Made by a program: the position numbers and the translations under genes. DNA of 13,209 nt from an uncultured Clostridium sp. (GTDB taxonomy: Bacteria; Bacillota; Clostridia; Lachnospirales; Lachnospiraceae). The stretch spans positions 1-13,209 of the forward strand of contig UQXF01000091.1 of the NCBI GenBank assembly GCA_900544905.1, given 5' to 3'. Below are positions 7,755-13,209 of the stretch, one piece after another. Under the pieces are notes generated by a model. The model was not told the origin of the DNA. It searched no databases and was given only the letters and a program-made list of their open reading frames with translations. Position 1 is the stretch's first letter. Every line of letters starts with the position of its first letter.

Positions 7755-7800
7755 TAATTTTGAACAAATAATTTTTATTTTTAACTTTCGTTCAAAATTA
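7755..7800. repeat. Perfect 11-bp inverted repeat between flippase and coiled-coil gene
   Basis: TAATTTTGAAC at 7755-7765 is mirrored by GTTCAAAATTA at 7790-7800, with a 24-base T-rich centre. The arms are AT-rich and no T-run follows the right arm, so a classical terminator is unlikely. An operator for a dimeric regulator, or the end of an inserted cassette, are possible. The left arm overlaps the 15-bp element that recurs before the second coiled-coil gene. Confidence 0.6.
7756..7770 (+). repeat. 15-bp direct repeat, copy 1 (before coiled-coil gene 1)
   Basis: AATTTTGAACAAATA occurs here, 10 bases after the flippase stop, and again identically at 9559-9573, at the wecE stop. Both copies stand between the preceding gene and a gene starting MLT-x-EDL. 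The pairing suggests a shared cassette boundary or control element. Nothing in the element itself reads as a promoter with a properly spaced -10. Confidence 0.6.
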
Positions 7801-7829
7801 TAGACAGTGGGTCTTTTTTGTGCTAGTAT
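7801..7829 (+). promoter_or_regulatory. Possible sigma-A-type promoter for coiled-coil gene 1
   Basis: TAGACA (5 of 6 bases to the -35 consensus) is followed after 17 bases by TAGTAT (4 of 6 to the -10 consensus). It lies in the 126-base gap after the flippase, 43 bases before the coiled-coil start. A second -10-like TATACT at 7833-7838 has no -35 at the right distance. The placement fits a new transcript, but the match is weak. Confidence 0.3.
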
Positions 7830-7871
7830 GCGTATACTTACTTAATATTTTACAGAAGGGGGGAAGCATAT

Positions 7872-8357
7872 ATGTTGACTCAGGAAGATTTGCAGAATAT
7901 TAAAGATTTATTTGAGGACCAGAACCACCATATAGATAGATTAGAGCAGAAAATGCATTCTGGATTCCGGTGTCTGGACAATCGCATGGATGGTATAGAA
8001 CATCGCATGGATGGCATGGAACATCGCATGGGTGGTATAGAACAGCGCATGGATGGCATGGAACATCGCATGGGTGGTATAGAACAGCGCATGGATGGTA
8101 TGGAACAACAACAGAATAATATAGAAAATTACATGCATGATAAATTTGCTGTCATAGAGAATGATTTGATACCAAAGGTGAATACACTTTATGAAACAAC
8201 TGATTTGTATGTAAAAAGAATAGAATGTCGTAAACAGATTGCGGAAATAGAAAACAAACTCGATTATGTAGAACCATTAGTTGAGATAGTACAATTCCAT
8301 GGTGAGAAATTGGAACAGCATGAAACCATTATAAAAAAATTAGTGGAAACAGTGTAA
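7872..8357 (+). CDS. Coiled-coil protein with variable heptad repeats (MLTQEDL family)
   Basis: This 161-residue soluble protein has no signal peptide or membrane helix and no enzyme motif that I recognise. It opens with MLTQEDLQNIKDLF, then residues 38-79 are six heptads of the form R-M-(D/G)-G-(I/M)-E-(H/Q), with hydrophobic residues spaced 3 and 4 apart as in a coiled coil. The rest remains heptad-like to the end. The heptads are encoded by six 21-bp tandem repeats, so repeat number could vary between strains. A purine-rich AAGGGGGG site 8 bases upstream supports the ATG at 7872. It interrupts the run of sugar genes and is related at its start to the protein at 9602-9850. Function is unknown; a scaffold or interaction role is only a guess. 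Confidence 0.8.
   Translation: MLTQEDLQNIKDLFEDQNHHIDRLEQKMHSGFRCLDNRMDGIEHRMDGMEHRMGGIEQRMDGMEHRMGGIEQRMDGMEQQQNNIENYMHDKFAVIENDLIPKVNTLYETTDLYVKRIECRKQIAEIENKLDYVEPLVEIVQFHGEKLEQHETIIKKLVETV
7983..8108 (+). repeat. Six 21-bp tandem repeats within coiled-coil gene 1
   Basis: Six units of 21 bp, each starting CGCATGG, run from 7983 to 8108 and each encode one heptad. Units 2-3 (8004-8045) and units 4-5 (8046-8087) are identical over 42 bp, so a recent tandem duplication of a two-unit block is visible. The unit length keeps the frame, so gain or loss of units changes coiled-coil length without a frameshift. Confidence 0.95.
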
Positions 8358-8431
8358 ATACAAAAGAACATGCATTTTACAGGATGAATCACTTGAAATA
8401 TATACAATCAGATGGGAGAAGAGGTAGAGAG

Positions 8432-9559
8432 ATGATACCATTTAACAGGCCGCCTTATGTTGGCAGGGAAGAACAATATATTAAGGAAGCAATCCAGAAT
8501 CATAAAATTTGTGGGGATGGTTCCTTTACAAGACGCTGTAATACATGGATAGAAGAAAATACAGGGACGGAAAAGGCACTTCTTACAACCTCCTGTACTT
8601 CGGCACTTGAGATGGCAGCATTATTATGTAACATTAAACCGGGGGATGAGGTAATTATGCCATCCTATACCTTTGTCTCAACAGCAGATGCCTTTGTATT
8701 AAGGGGAGCTAAAATTGTGTTTGTAGATATCCGTCCGGATACGATGAATATAGATGAGACTTTAATTGAGGCTGCTATAACAGAGAAGACAAGAGCCATC
8801 GTGGCGGTTCATTATGCAGGAGTTGGCTGCGAAATGGATACGATTATGAATATTGCAAAGAGGCATTCACTGTATGTGGTGGAGGATGCAGCACAAGGAG
8901 TAAATGCATTTTATAAGGGAAAAGCCCTCGGCACAATTGGTGATTTTGGATGTTACAGCTTTCATGAAACAAAGAATTACAGTATGGGTGAGGGCGGTGC
9001 GATTCTGATTAAAGACAGGGATGATGTGGAAATGGCTGAAATTATCCGGGAAAAGGGAACAAACCGAAGTAAATTTTTCCGTGGAGAGATTGATAAATAT
9101 TCCTGGGTGGAGGCAGGCTCCTCTTATCTGCCAAGCGAGTTAAACGCAGCGTATCTCTATGCCCAGCTGGAGATTGCAGACGAGATGAATGAAAAGAGGA
9201 TAGCATCCTGGAAACAGTATTATTATGAGTTGAAGAATTTAGCGGAAAAAGGCTGTATTGAACTGCCATTCGTTCCGGAGGAGTGTAAGCATAATGCACA
9301 TATGTTTTATATTAAGACCAGGGATTTAGAGGAACGGACAGGCTTAATCTGTTATCTGAAGGAGAAGGATATCGGTGCAGTATTTCATTATGTTCCGTTG
9401 CACAGCTCGGAAGCAGGCAGGAAATATGGCAGATTCCATGGTGAGGACAAATTCACAACCAGGGAAAGTGACCGTCTGGTGAGACTGCCTATGTTTTATG
9501 GGTTGACGGAGGATGAGATAAGTTCTGTGGCGGAGGCAGTTAAGGATTTTTATAGATAA
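8432..9559 (+). CDS. wecE: dTDP-4-amino-4,6-dideoxygalactose transaminase (WecE/RffA)
   Basis: This PLP enzyme of the DegT/DnrJ/EryC1 group converts dTDP-4-keto-6-deoxy-D-glucose to dTDP-4-amino-4,6-dideoxy-D-galactose (Fuc4N) with glutamate as amino donor. Similarity to enterobacterial WecE, as I recall its sequence, is extensive: start MIPFNRPP, CGDGSFTRRC, GDEVIMPSYTFVST, VEDAAQGV, SFHETKNYS with the PLP lysine at K181, IIREKGTNRS and VFHYVPLH. From the ATG at 8432 the protein is 375 residues, one short of E. coli WecE, and MIPFN is the family's usual start; a GAGG lies 7 bases upstream. The in-frame ATG at 8384 would add 16 residues unlike the family. RmlA and RmlB, encoded downstream, supply its substrate. 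It sits between the two coiled-coil genes. Confidence 0.95.
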   Translation: MIPFNRPPYVGREEQYIKEAIQNHKICGDGSFTRRCNTWIEENTGTEKALLTTSCTSALEMAALLCNIKPGDEVIMPSYTFVSTADAFVLRGAKIVFVDIRPDTMNIDETLIEAAITEKTRAIVAVHYAGVGCEMDTIMNIAKRHSLYVVEDAAQGVNAFYKGKALGTIGDFGCYSFHETKNYSMGEGGAILIKDRDDVEMAEIIREKGTNRSKFFRGEIDKYSWVEAGSSYLPSELNAAYLYAQLEIADEMNEKRIASWKQYYYELKNLAEKGCIELPFVPEECKHNAHMFYIKTRDLEERTGLICYLKEKDIGAVFHYVPLHSSEAGRKYGRFHGEDKFTTRESDRLVRLPMFYGLTEDEISSVAEAVKDFYR

Positions 9560-9573
9560 ATTTTGAACAAATA
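9559..9573 (+). repeat. 15-bp direct repeat, copy 2 (before coiled-coil gene 2)
   Basis: This is identical to the element at 7756-7770 and begins on the last base of the wecE stop codon. Here it is followed by only 28 bases before the coiled-coil start, and the right arm of the 11-bp inverted repeat seen near copy 1 is missing. A weak 6-bp hairpin (ACAAAT/ATTTGT, 9567-9584) overlaps it. Confidence 0.6.
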
Positions 9574-9601
9574 TTTTGATTTGTGAAAGAAGGATGGACA
9601 T

Positions 9602-9850
9602 ATGTTAACAAAGGAAGATTTGAATGCGGTTACAATTGTTGTCAGAACCTGTATGCAAGTTGAATTAAAGCCGGTTGTTGAGCGTCTGGAAAAGGTGGAA
9701 GAGCATCTACAGGTAGTGGATGTTCGATTGAGCAGCTTAGAAGAACGCATGGACAATTTAGAAGAGTCGGTGGAGGAAATAAGGACATCAGCGAATCGTC
9801 TGGTTGACTGGGCAGATAAAGTGGAGCATGTGGTAGAAATAGCTCTATAA
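9602..9850 (+). CDS. Small coiled-coil protein (MLTKEDL family)
   Basis: This 82-residue protein has no recognised enzyme motif, signal peptide or membrane helix. It starts MLTKEDL, matching the start of the protein at 7872-8357, and the DNA around both starts is also alike (an AGAAGG ribosome site, then CATAT before or across the ATG). Residues about 24-60 (VVERLEKVEEHL, VRLSSLEERMDNLEE) are strongly heptad-patterned, but with no tandem DNA repeats. GAAGGA 7 bases upstream supports the ATG at 9602. It follows wecE by 42 bases and precedes the MerR-methyltransferase gene by 19, so it is probably transcribed with them. Function is unknown. The shared start and upstream element suggest that it is a shorter relative of the first coiled-coil protein. 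Confidence 0.7.
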   Translation: MLTKEDLNAVTIVVRTCMQVELKPVVERLEKVEEHLQVVDVRLSSLEERMDNLEESVEEIRTSANRLVDWADKVEHVVEIAL

Positions 9851-9869
9851 TGACAGGAGATAATAGGAT

Positions 9870-11075
9870 ATGCGGCCTTCAGGGTATTATACCTCCGGAG
9901 AGTTTGCAAAGATGGCACATATTTCAGTGCGGACAATCCGATTTTATGACAAACAGAATATATTAAAGCCTTCTTATGTAAATGAGTCTGGAGCAAGATT
10001 TTATACTGATGAAGATTTTGTGAGGCTGCAGCAGATTCTTTTATTGAAATATCTCGGATTTTCTCTGGAGGATATAAGGAATATGGTGGTGGAGGATTTG
10101 GATTACCAGATGCTACGCAATTCCTTAAAGCTTCAGCTAAAGCTGGTAAAGGACCGTATTGAACAGATGCAGATGGTTGCAAAGGCAATTGAAGACACAA
10201 CGGAGGCGCTTACAGCGAATCAGAATATTGACTGGAGCCAGATGCTTGATTTGATTCATCTGACTAATATGGAGAGTTCCCTGAAAAGCCAGTATCAGAA
10301 TTCCACGAATATTTCAGCAAGAATTAATCTGCACAGGCTGTATTCTACAAATCCTCAGGGATGGTTTCCATGGGTGTATGAGCAGTGTGAAATTGCAGAA
10401 AATATGCGGATTTTGGAGCTTGGATGTGGAAATGGAGCCATTTGGAAGGAAAATTATGAGTGTATTCCGAAGCAGGTACAGATAATATTAAGTGATATTT
10501 CTGAGGGAATGCTGCGGGATACGAGACGTGAGCTGGGACAGTTAGAAGAGCAGCAGAAGGAAACAGGGCATGGAAGGTTTGAGTTTCAGGTTATTGACTG
10601 TCATAATATTCCCTGTGAAAAGGAGAGCTTTGACCGTATCATTGCAAATCATGTTCTTTTTTATTGTGAAGATATCGACCAGGTTCTGGGTGAAGTGGAC
10701 AGAGTGTTGAAACCAGGGGGAAGGTTTATATGCAGCACCTATGGAGCAATGCATATGAAAGAAATTACAGAGCTGGTAAAAGATTTCCAGCATTTAATCA
10801 CGTTGTCGGCAGATAAGCTGTATGAGCATTTCGGCTTGGAGAATGGAGAGGGAATATTAAAGCCATATTTCAGAGAAGTGGAGAAAAGAGTGTATGATGA
10901 TGCTCTGAATGTGGACAAAGCAGAACCGCTTATTGAATATATTTTGTCCTGTCATGGCAACCAGAATCAGTATATTTTAGAGCGGTACAAGGATTTCAGG
11001 GGTTTTGTGGAGAAGAAAACAGAGAAGGGCTTTCATATAACAAAAGAGGCTGGCATATTTATTTGTAAAAAATAA
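9870..11075 (+). CDS. MerR-family regulator fused to a SAM-dependent methyltransferase
   Basis: This 401-residue protein joins two domains. Residues about 6-75 are a MerR winged helix-turn-helix: YTSGEFAKMAHISVRTIRFYD, GARFYTDEDFVRLQQI and LGFSLEDI. Residues about 80-120 form the usual dimer helix. Residues about 178-300 are a class I methyltransferase: RILELGCGNGAIW (motif I, 180-192), SDISEGML (acidic end of strand 2), FDRIIANHVLFY and VLKPGGRFICST. The C-terminal 100 residues complete the fold. AGGAGA 9 bases upstream supports the ATG at 9870. MerR proteins usually carry a ligand-binding domain here, so the methyltransferase may act as sensor, or the protein may be an enzyme that controls its own gene. 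A terminator follows directly. Its place between wecE and rmlA suggests a link to the glycan locus, but the target promoter and methyl acceptor are unknown. Confidence 0.85.
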   Translation: MRPSGYYTSGEFAKMAHISVRTIRFYDKQNILKPSYVNESGARFYTDEDFVRLQQILLLKYLGFSLEDIRNMVVEDLDYQMLRNSLKLQLKLVKDRIEQMQMVAKAIEDTTEALTANQNIDWSQMLDLIHLTNMESSLKSQYQNSTNISARINLHRLYSTNPQGWFPWVYEQCEIAENMRILELGCGNGAIWKENYECIPKQVQIILSDISEGMLRDTRRELGQLEEQQKETGHGRFEFQVIDCHNIPCEKESFDRIIANHVLFYCEDIDQVLGEVDRVLKPGGRFICSTYGAMHMKEITELVKDFQHLITLSADKLYEHFGLENGEGILKPYFREVEKRVYDDALNVDKAEPLIEYILSCHGNQNQYILERYKDFRGFVEKKTEKGFHITKEAGIFICKK

Positions 11076-11088
11076 TAAAAAGTACTTG

Positions 11089-11112
11089 AAGGTGACGTAA
11101 CGTCACCTTTTA
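11089..11112 (+). terminator. Rho-independent terminator after the MerR-methyltransferase gene
   Basis: AAGGTGACG and CGTCACCTT form a perfect 9-bp stem with a three-base TAA loop, followed by a short T-rich tail. It starts 13 bases after the stop at 11075 and ends the upstream transcription unit. rmlA, 78 bases further on, therefore needs its own promoter or read-through. The stem is symmetric, but a T-run for the minus strand is equally short, and no minus-strand gene ends here. Confidence 0.8.
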
Positions 11113-11146
11113 TAATGCAAATAACAGCTGGAAAAGTGTATATACT
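11111..11146 (+). promoter_or_regulatory. Possible rmlA promoter region
   Basis: Between the terminator and rmlA lie two -10-like hexamers: TATAAT at 11111-11116, inside the terminator tail, and TATACT at 11141-11146. Neither has a convincing -35 at 16-18 bases. A promoter is expected here because of the terminator upstream and the 115-base gap, but the exact site is not resolved. Confidence 0.25.
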
Positions 11147-11190
11147 AATCGTAATCTTTGTTATGAAATGAAAAGGAGGTATTATAGTTT

Positions 11191-12087
11191 ATGAAGGGAA
11201 TTATTCTGGCAGGCGGCTCAGGGACAAGACTGTATCCCCTTACCATGGTAACCAGTAAGCAGCTATTACCGATTTATGACAAGCCAATGATTTATTATCC
11301 TATGTCCGTTTTGATGAATGCAGGAATCCGGGAAATACTAATCATTTCAACTCCGCAGGATACACCGCGTTTCCGGGATTTATTAGGGGATGGGCATCAG
11401 TTTGGAGTAGAGCTTACCTATGCGGTTCAGCCAAGTCCGGACGGTCTGGCACAGGCGTTTATCATTGGAGAGGAATTTATAGGAAATGATACTGTGGCAA
11501 TGGTGCTGGGAGATAACATTTTTGCCGGACATGGTTTAAAAAAGCGTCTGAAGGCGGCTGTCGGAAATGCGGAAAGCGGACAGGGTGCCACCGTATTTGG
11601 TTATTATGTGGATGACCCGGAACGGTTTGGTATTGTGGAATTTGATTCTGAGGGAAAGGCAGTTTCCATTGAGGAGAAGCCTGCAGAGCCAAAGAGCAAT
11701 TACTGTGTCACAGGGCTATATTTCTATGATAACCGTGTAGTGGAATATGCTAAGAATCTGCAGCCAAGTCCCAGAGGAGAGTTGGAAATTACAGACCTGA
11801 ACCGCATTTATCTGGAAAACGGTGAATTAAATGTGGAATTATTGGGACAGGGCTTCACATGGCTGGATACCGGAACCCATGAAAGTCTGGTAGAAGCCAC
11901 TAATTTTGTTAAGACCATGGAGACTCATCAGCACCGTAAGATTGCCTGTTTAGAGGAAATCGCATACTTAAATGGCTGGATTTCCAAGGAGGAGGTCTTA
12001 GAGGTATATGAGCTTCTCAAGAAAAATCAGTACGGACAGTATCTGAAGGATGTCTTAGATGGAAAATATCTTGACGTACTTCATTAA
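11191..12087 (+). CDS. rmlA: Glucose-1-phosphate thymidylyltransferase (RmlA/RfbA)
   Basis: The enzyme joins glucose 1-phosphate and dTTP to dTDP-glucose, releasing pyrophosphate, the first step for dTDP-deoxysugars. The 298 residues match the usual RmlA length. Family motifs are intact: ILAGGSGTRLYPLT at the start (nucleotide-binding loop), KQLLPIYDKPMIYYP, VLGDNIFAGHG, FGIVEFD, IEEKPAEPKS, and WLDTGTHESL. A strong AAGGAGGT (11173-11180) lies 10 bases before the ATG. It begins the last transcription unit in the window, after the terminator, with rmlB 29 bases downstream. Its product feeds RmlB and then WecE. Confidence 0.97.
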   Translation: MKGIILAGGSGTRLYPLTMVTSKQLLPIYDKPMIYYPMSVLMNAGIREILIISTPQDTPRFRDLLGDGHQFGVELTYAVQPSPDGLAQAFIIGEEFIGNDTVAMVLGDNIFAGHGLKKRLKAAVGNAESGQGATVFGYYVDDPERFGIVEFDSEGKAVSIEEKPAEPKSNYCVTGLYFYDNRVVEYAKNLQPSPRGELEITDLNRIYLENGELNVELLGQGFTWLDTGTHESLVEATNFVKTMETHQHRKIACLEEIAYLNGWISKEEVLEVYELLKKNQYGQYLKDVLDGKYLDVLH

Positions 12088-12116
12088 GGCTTTAAATTAG
12101 AAAAGGAGAGTATATT

Positions 12117-13136
12117 ATGACAATTATTGTAACCGGTGGAGCCGGATTTATTGGAAGCAACTTTATTTTTCATATGTTAGACAAGTATCCGGATTACCGG
12201 ATTATCTGTCTGGATTGTCTGACCTATGCAGGGAATTTATCCACCCTTGCACCGGTAATGGATAACCCGAATTTTCGTTTTGTAAAGGAAAGCATTACGG
12301 ACCGTGAAGCGGTCTATAAGCTGTTTGAAGAGGAGCATCCGGATATTGTGGTGAATTTTGCAGCAGAAAGCCATGTTGACCGTTCCATTGAGAATCCGGA
12401 GGTATTTTTGGATACCAATATTAAAGGAACCGCAGTATTGATGGATGCCTGCAGAAAATATAGCATTACACGCTATCATCAGGTATCTACGGATGAGGTA
12501 TATGGCGATTTGCCATTGGACCGTCCGGATTTGTTCTTTACCGAGGAAACCCCGATTCATACCAGCAGTCCTTACAGCTCATCCAAGGCCAGTGCAGATT
12601 TGCTGGTACTGGCATATCATAGAACCTATGGACTGCCAGTAACAATCAGCCGGTGCTCTAATAATTACGGCCCGTATCATTTTCCGGAGAAGCTGATTCC
12701 GCTTATGATTGCCAATGCATTAAATGACAAGCCGCTTCCGGTATATGGAAAGGGTGAAAATGTCCGTGACTGGCTCTATGTGGAGGACCATTGCAAGGCG
12801 ATTGATTTGATTATCCATAAGGGTCGTGTTGGCGAGGTCTATAACATTGGCGGACACAATGAAATGAAGAATATTGATATCGTCAAGATTATATGCAAAG
12901 AGCTCGGAAAACCGGAAAGCCTGATTACCTATGTTACAGACCGGAAGGGACATGATATGCGCTATGCCATTGACCCGACAAAGATTCATAATGAGCTCGG
13001 ATGGCTGCCGGAGACGAAATTTGCAGATGGCATTAAAAAGACAATCCAGTGGTATCTGGATAATAAGGAGTGGTGGGAGACCATTATTTCAGGTGAGTAC
13101 CAGAATTATTATGAAGAGATGTATGGAAACCGTTAA
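12117..13136 (+). CDS. rmlB: dTDP-glucose 4,6-dehydratase (RmlB/RfbB)
   Basis: This NAD-dependent short-chain dehydratase converts dTDP-glucose to dTDP-4-keto-6-deoxy-D-glucose. At 339 residues it has normal length and all main motifs: TGGAGFIGSN (6-15) for NAD, NFAAESHVDRS, STDEVYGD with T125-D126-E127, SPYSSSKASAD with the Tyr153-Lys157 pair, SNNYGPYHFPEKLIP and RDWLYVEDH. GGAG 8 bases before the ATG supports the start. It lies downstream of rmlA and its product is the substrate of WecE (8432-9559). No rmlC or rmlD follows within the remaining 73 bases, in which I see no gene. Confidence 0.97.
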   Translation: MTIIVTGGAGFIGSNFIFHMLDKYPDYRIICLDCLTYAGNLSTLAPVMDNPNFRFVKESITDREAVYKLFEEEHPDIVVNFAAESHVDRSIENPEVFLDTNIKGTAVLMDACRKYSITRYHQVSTDEVYGDLPLDRPDLFFTEETPIHTSSPYSSSKASADLLVLAYHRTYGLPVTISRCSNNYGPYHFPEKLIPLMIANALNDKPLPVYGKGENVRDWLYVEDHCKAIDLIIHKGRVGEVYNIGGHNEMKNIDIVKIICKELGKPESLITYVTDRKGHDMRYAIDPTKIHNELGWLPETKFADGIKKTIQWYLDNKEWWETIISGEYQNYYEEMYGNR

Positions 13137-13209
13137 AGTAAGATTAGATATAGGCAATTGCGAAACTCAATTTTTGAAAGCCTGCGTTGTACAAATGTAA
13201 CAAATATGT

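Noticed and set aside
7983..8108. CRISPR array
   Set aside because: The units are contiguous, 21 bp, coding and without spacers.
7880..8138. Minus-strand open frames rich in His-Ala or Met-Arg repeats
   Set aside because: They mirror the 21-bp repeats of the plus-strand gene and have no ribosome site of their own.
8384..8431. Upstream ATG adding 16 residues to WecE
   Set aside because: The family starts at MIPFN and the better ribosome site serves 8432.
9563..9591. TTGAAC in the 15-bp element as a -35 box
   Set aside because: No -10-like hexamer lies 16-18 bases downstream of either copy.
9550..10200. 216-codon minus-strand open frame
   Set aside because: It lies opposite wecE's end, coiled-coil gene 2 and the MerR gene, is low-complexity Ser/Thr-rich, and resembles no family.
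12931..13200. 89-codon plus-strand frame overlapping the end of rmlB
   Set aside because: It is out of frame within rmlB, which is well supported, and has no recognisable features.
13137..13209. Start of a further gene after rmlB
   Set aside because: No ribosome site with a continuing open frame is visible in the last 73 bases; only a short TTGTACAA palindrome is seen.

Overview
The window is about 13 kb of a surface-polysaccharide (capsule, exopolysaccharide or O-antigen-like) biosynthesis locus. All recognisable genes are on the + strand. Base composition is moderately AT-rich, Shine-Dalgarno sites are strong (e.g. AAGGAGGT before rmlA), genes are tightly packed, and the protein families match those common in gut Clostridia. 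This suggests a Firmicute, most likely Lachnospiraceae-like, but the assignment is inference from style and not from a marker gene. Positions 2-35 are an Illumina Nextera adapter, so the left edge is a contig end and the first gene is cut.

Layout. (1) 36-545: 3' part of a divergent DapB-like reductase. (2) 558-1511: a GT2 polyprenyl-phosphate glycosyltransferase with two C-terminal membrane helices. (3) 1512-3557: an unusual multidomain protein with an unknown N-terminus, a degenerate SGNH-like middle and a C-terminus closely resembling citrate lyase ligase (CitC). (4) 3634-6465: one long reading frame, split by an in-frame TAG at 4057-4059, that joins an acyltransferase-3 domain to a GT-C-like membrane domain. 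(5) 6468-7745: a Wzx-type flippase. (6) 7872-8357: a coiled-coil protein with six 21-bp tandem repeats. (7) 8432-9559: WecE/RffA aminotransferase. (8) 9602-9850: a second, shorter coiled-coil protein related to the first at its start. (9) 9870-11075: a MerR regulator fused to a SAM methyltransferase, followed by a clear intrinsic terminator. (10) 11191-12087 and 12117-13136: rmlA and rmlB. The last 73 bases after rmlB hold no gene I can recognise.

How it fits together. RmlA and RmlB make dTDP-4-keto-6-deoxyglucose, and WecE would transaminate it to dTDP-4-amino-4,6-dideoxygalactose (Fuc4N). No rmlC or rmlD is visible, so an amino-deoxysugar is better supported than rhamnose, although genes outside the window could change this. 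The GT2 enzyme probably makes an undecaprenyl-phosphate-linked sugar that the GT-C-like domain could use on the outer face of the membrane, and the flippase exports lipid-linked repeat units. The DapB-like reductase, the CitC-like ligase and the acyltransferase-3 domain together suggest an acyl decoration of the glycan, which is hypothesis. The two coiled-coil genes share a start motif (MLT-x-EDL) and an identical 15-bp element just after the stop of the gene before them, so they look like two copies of a small cassette inserted into the locus. No sugar-polymerase (Wzy) or initiating phosphoglycosyltransferase is seen here.
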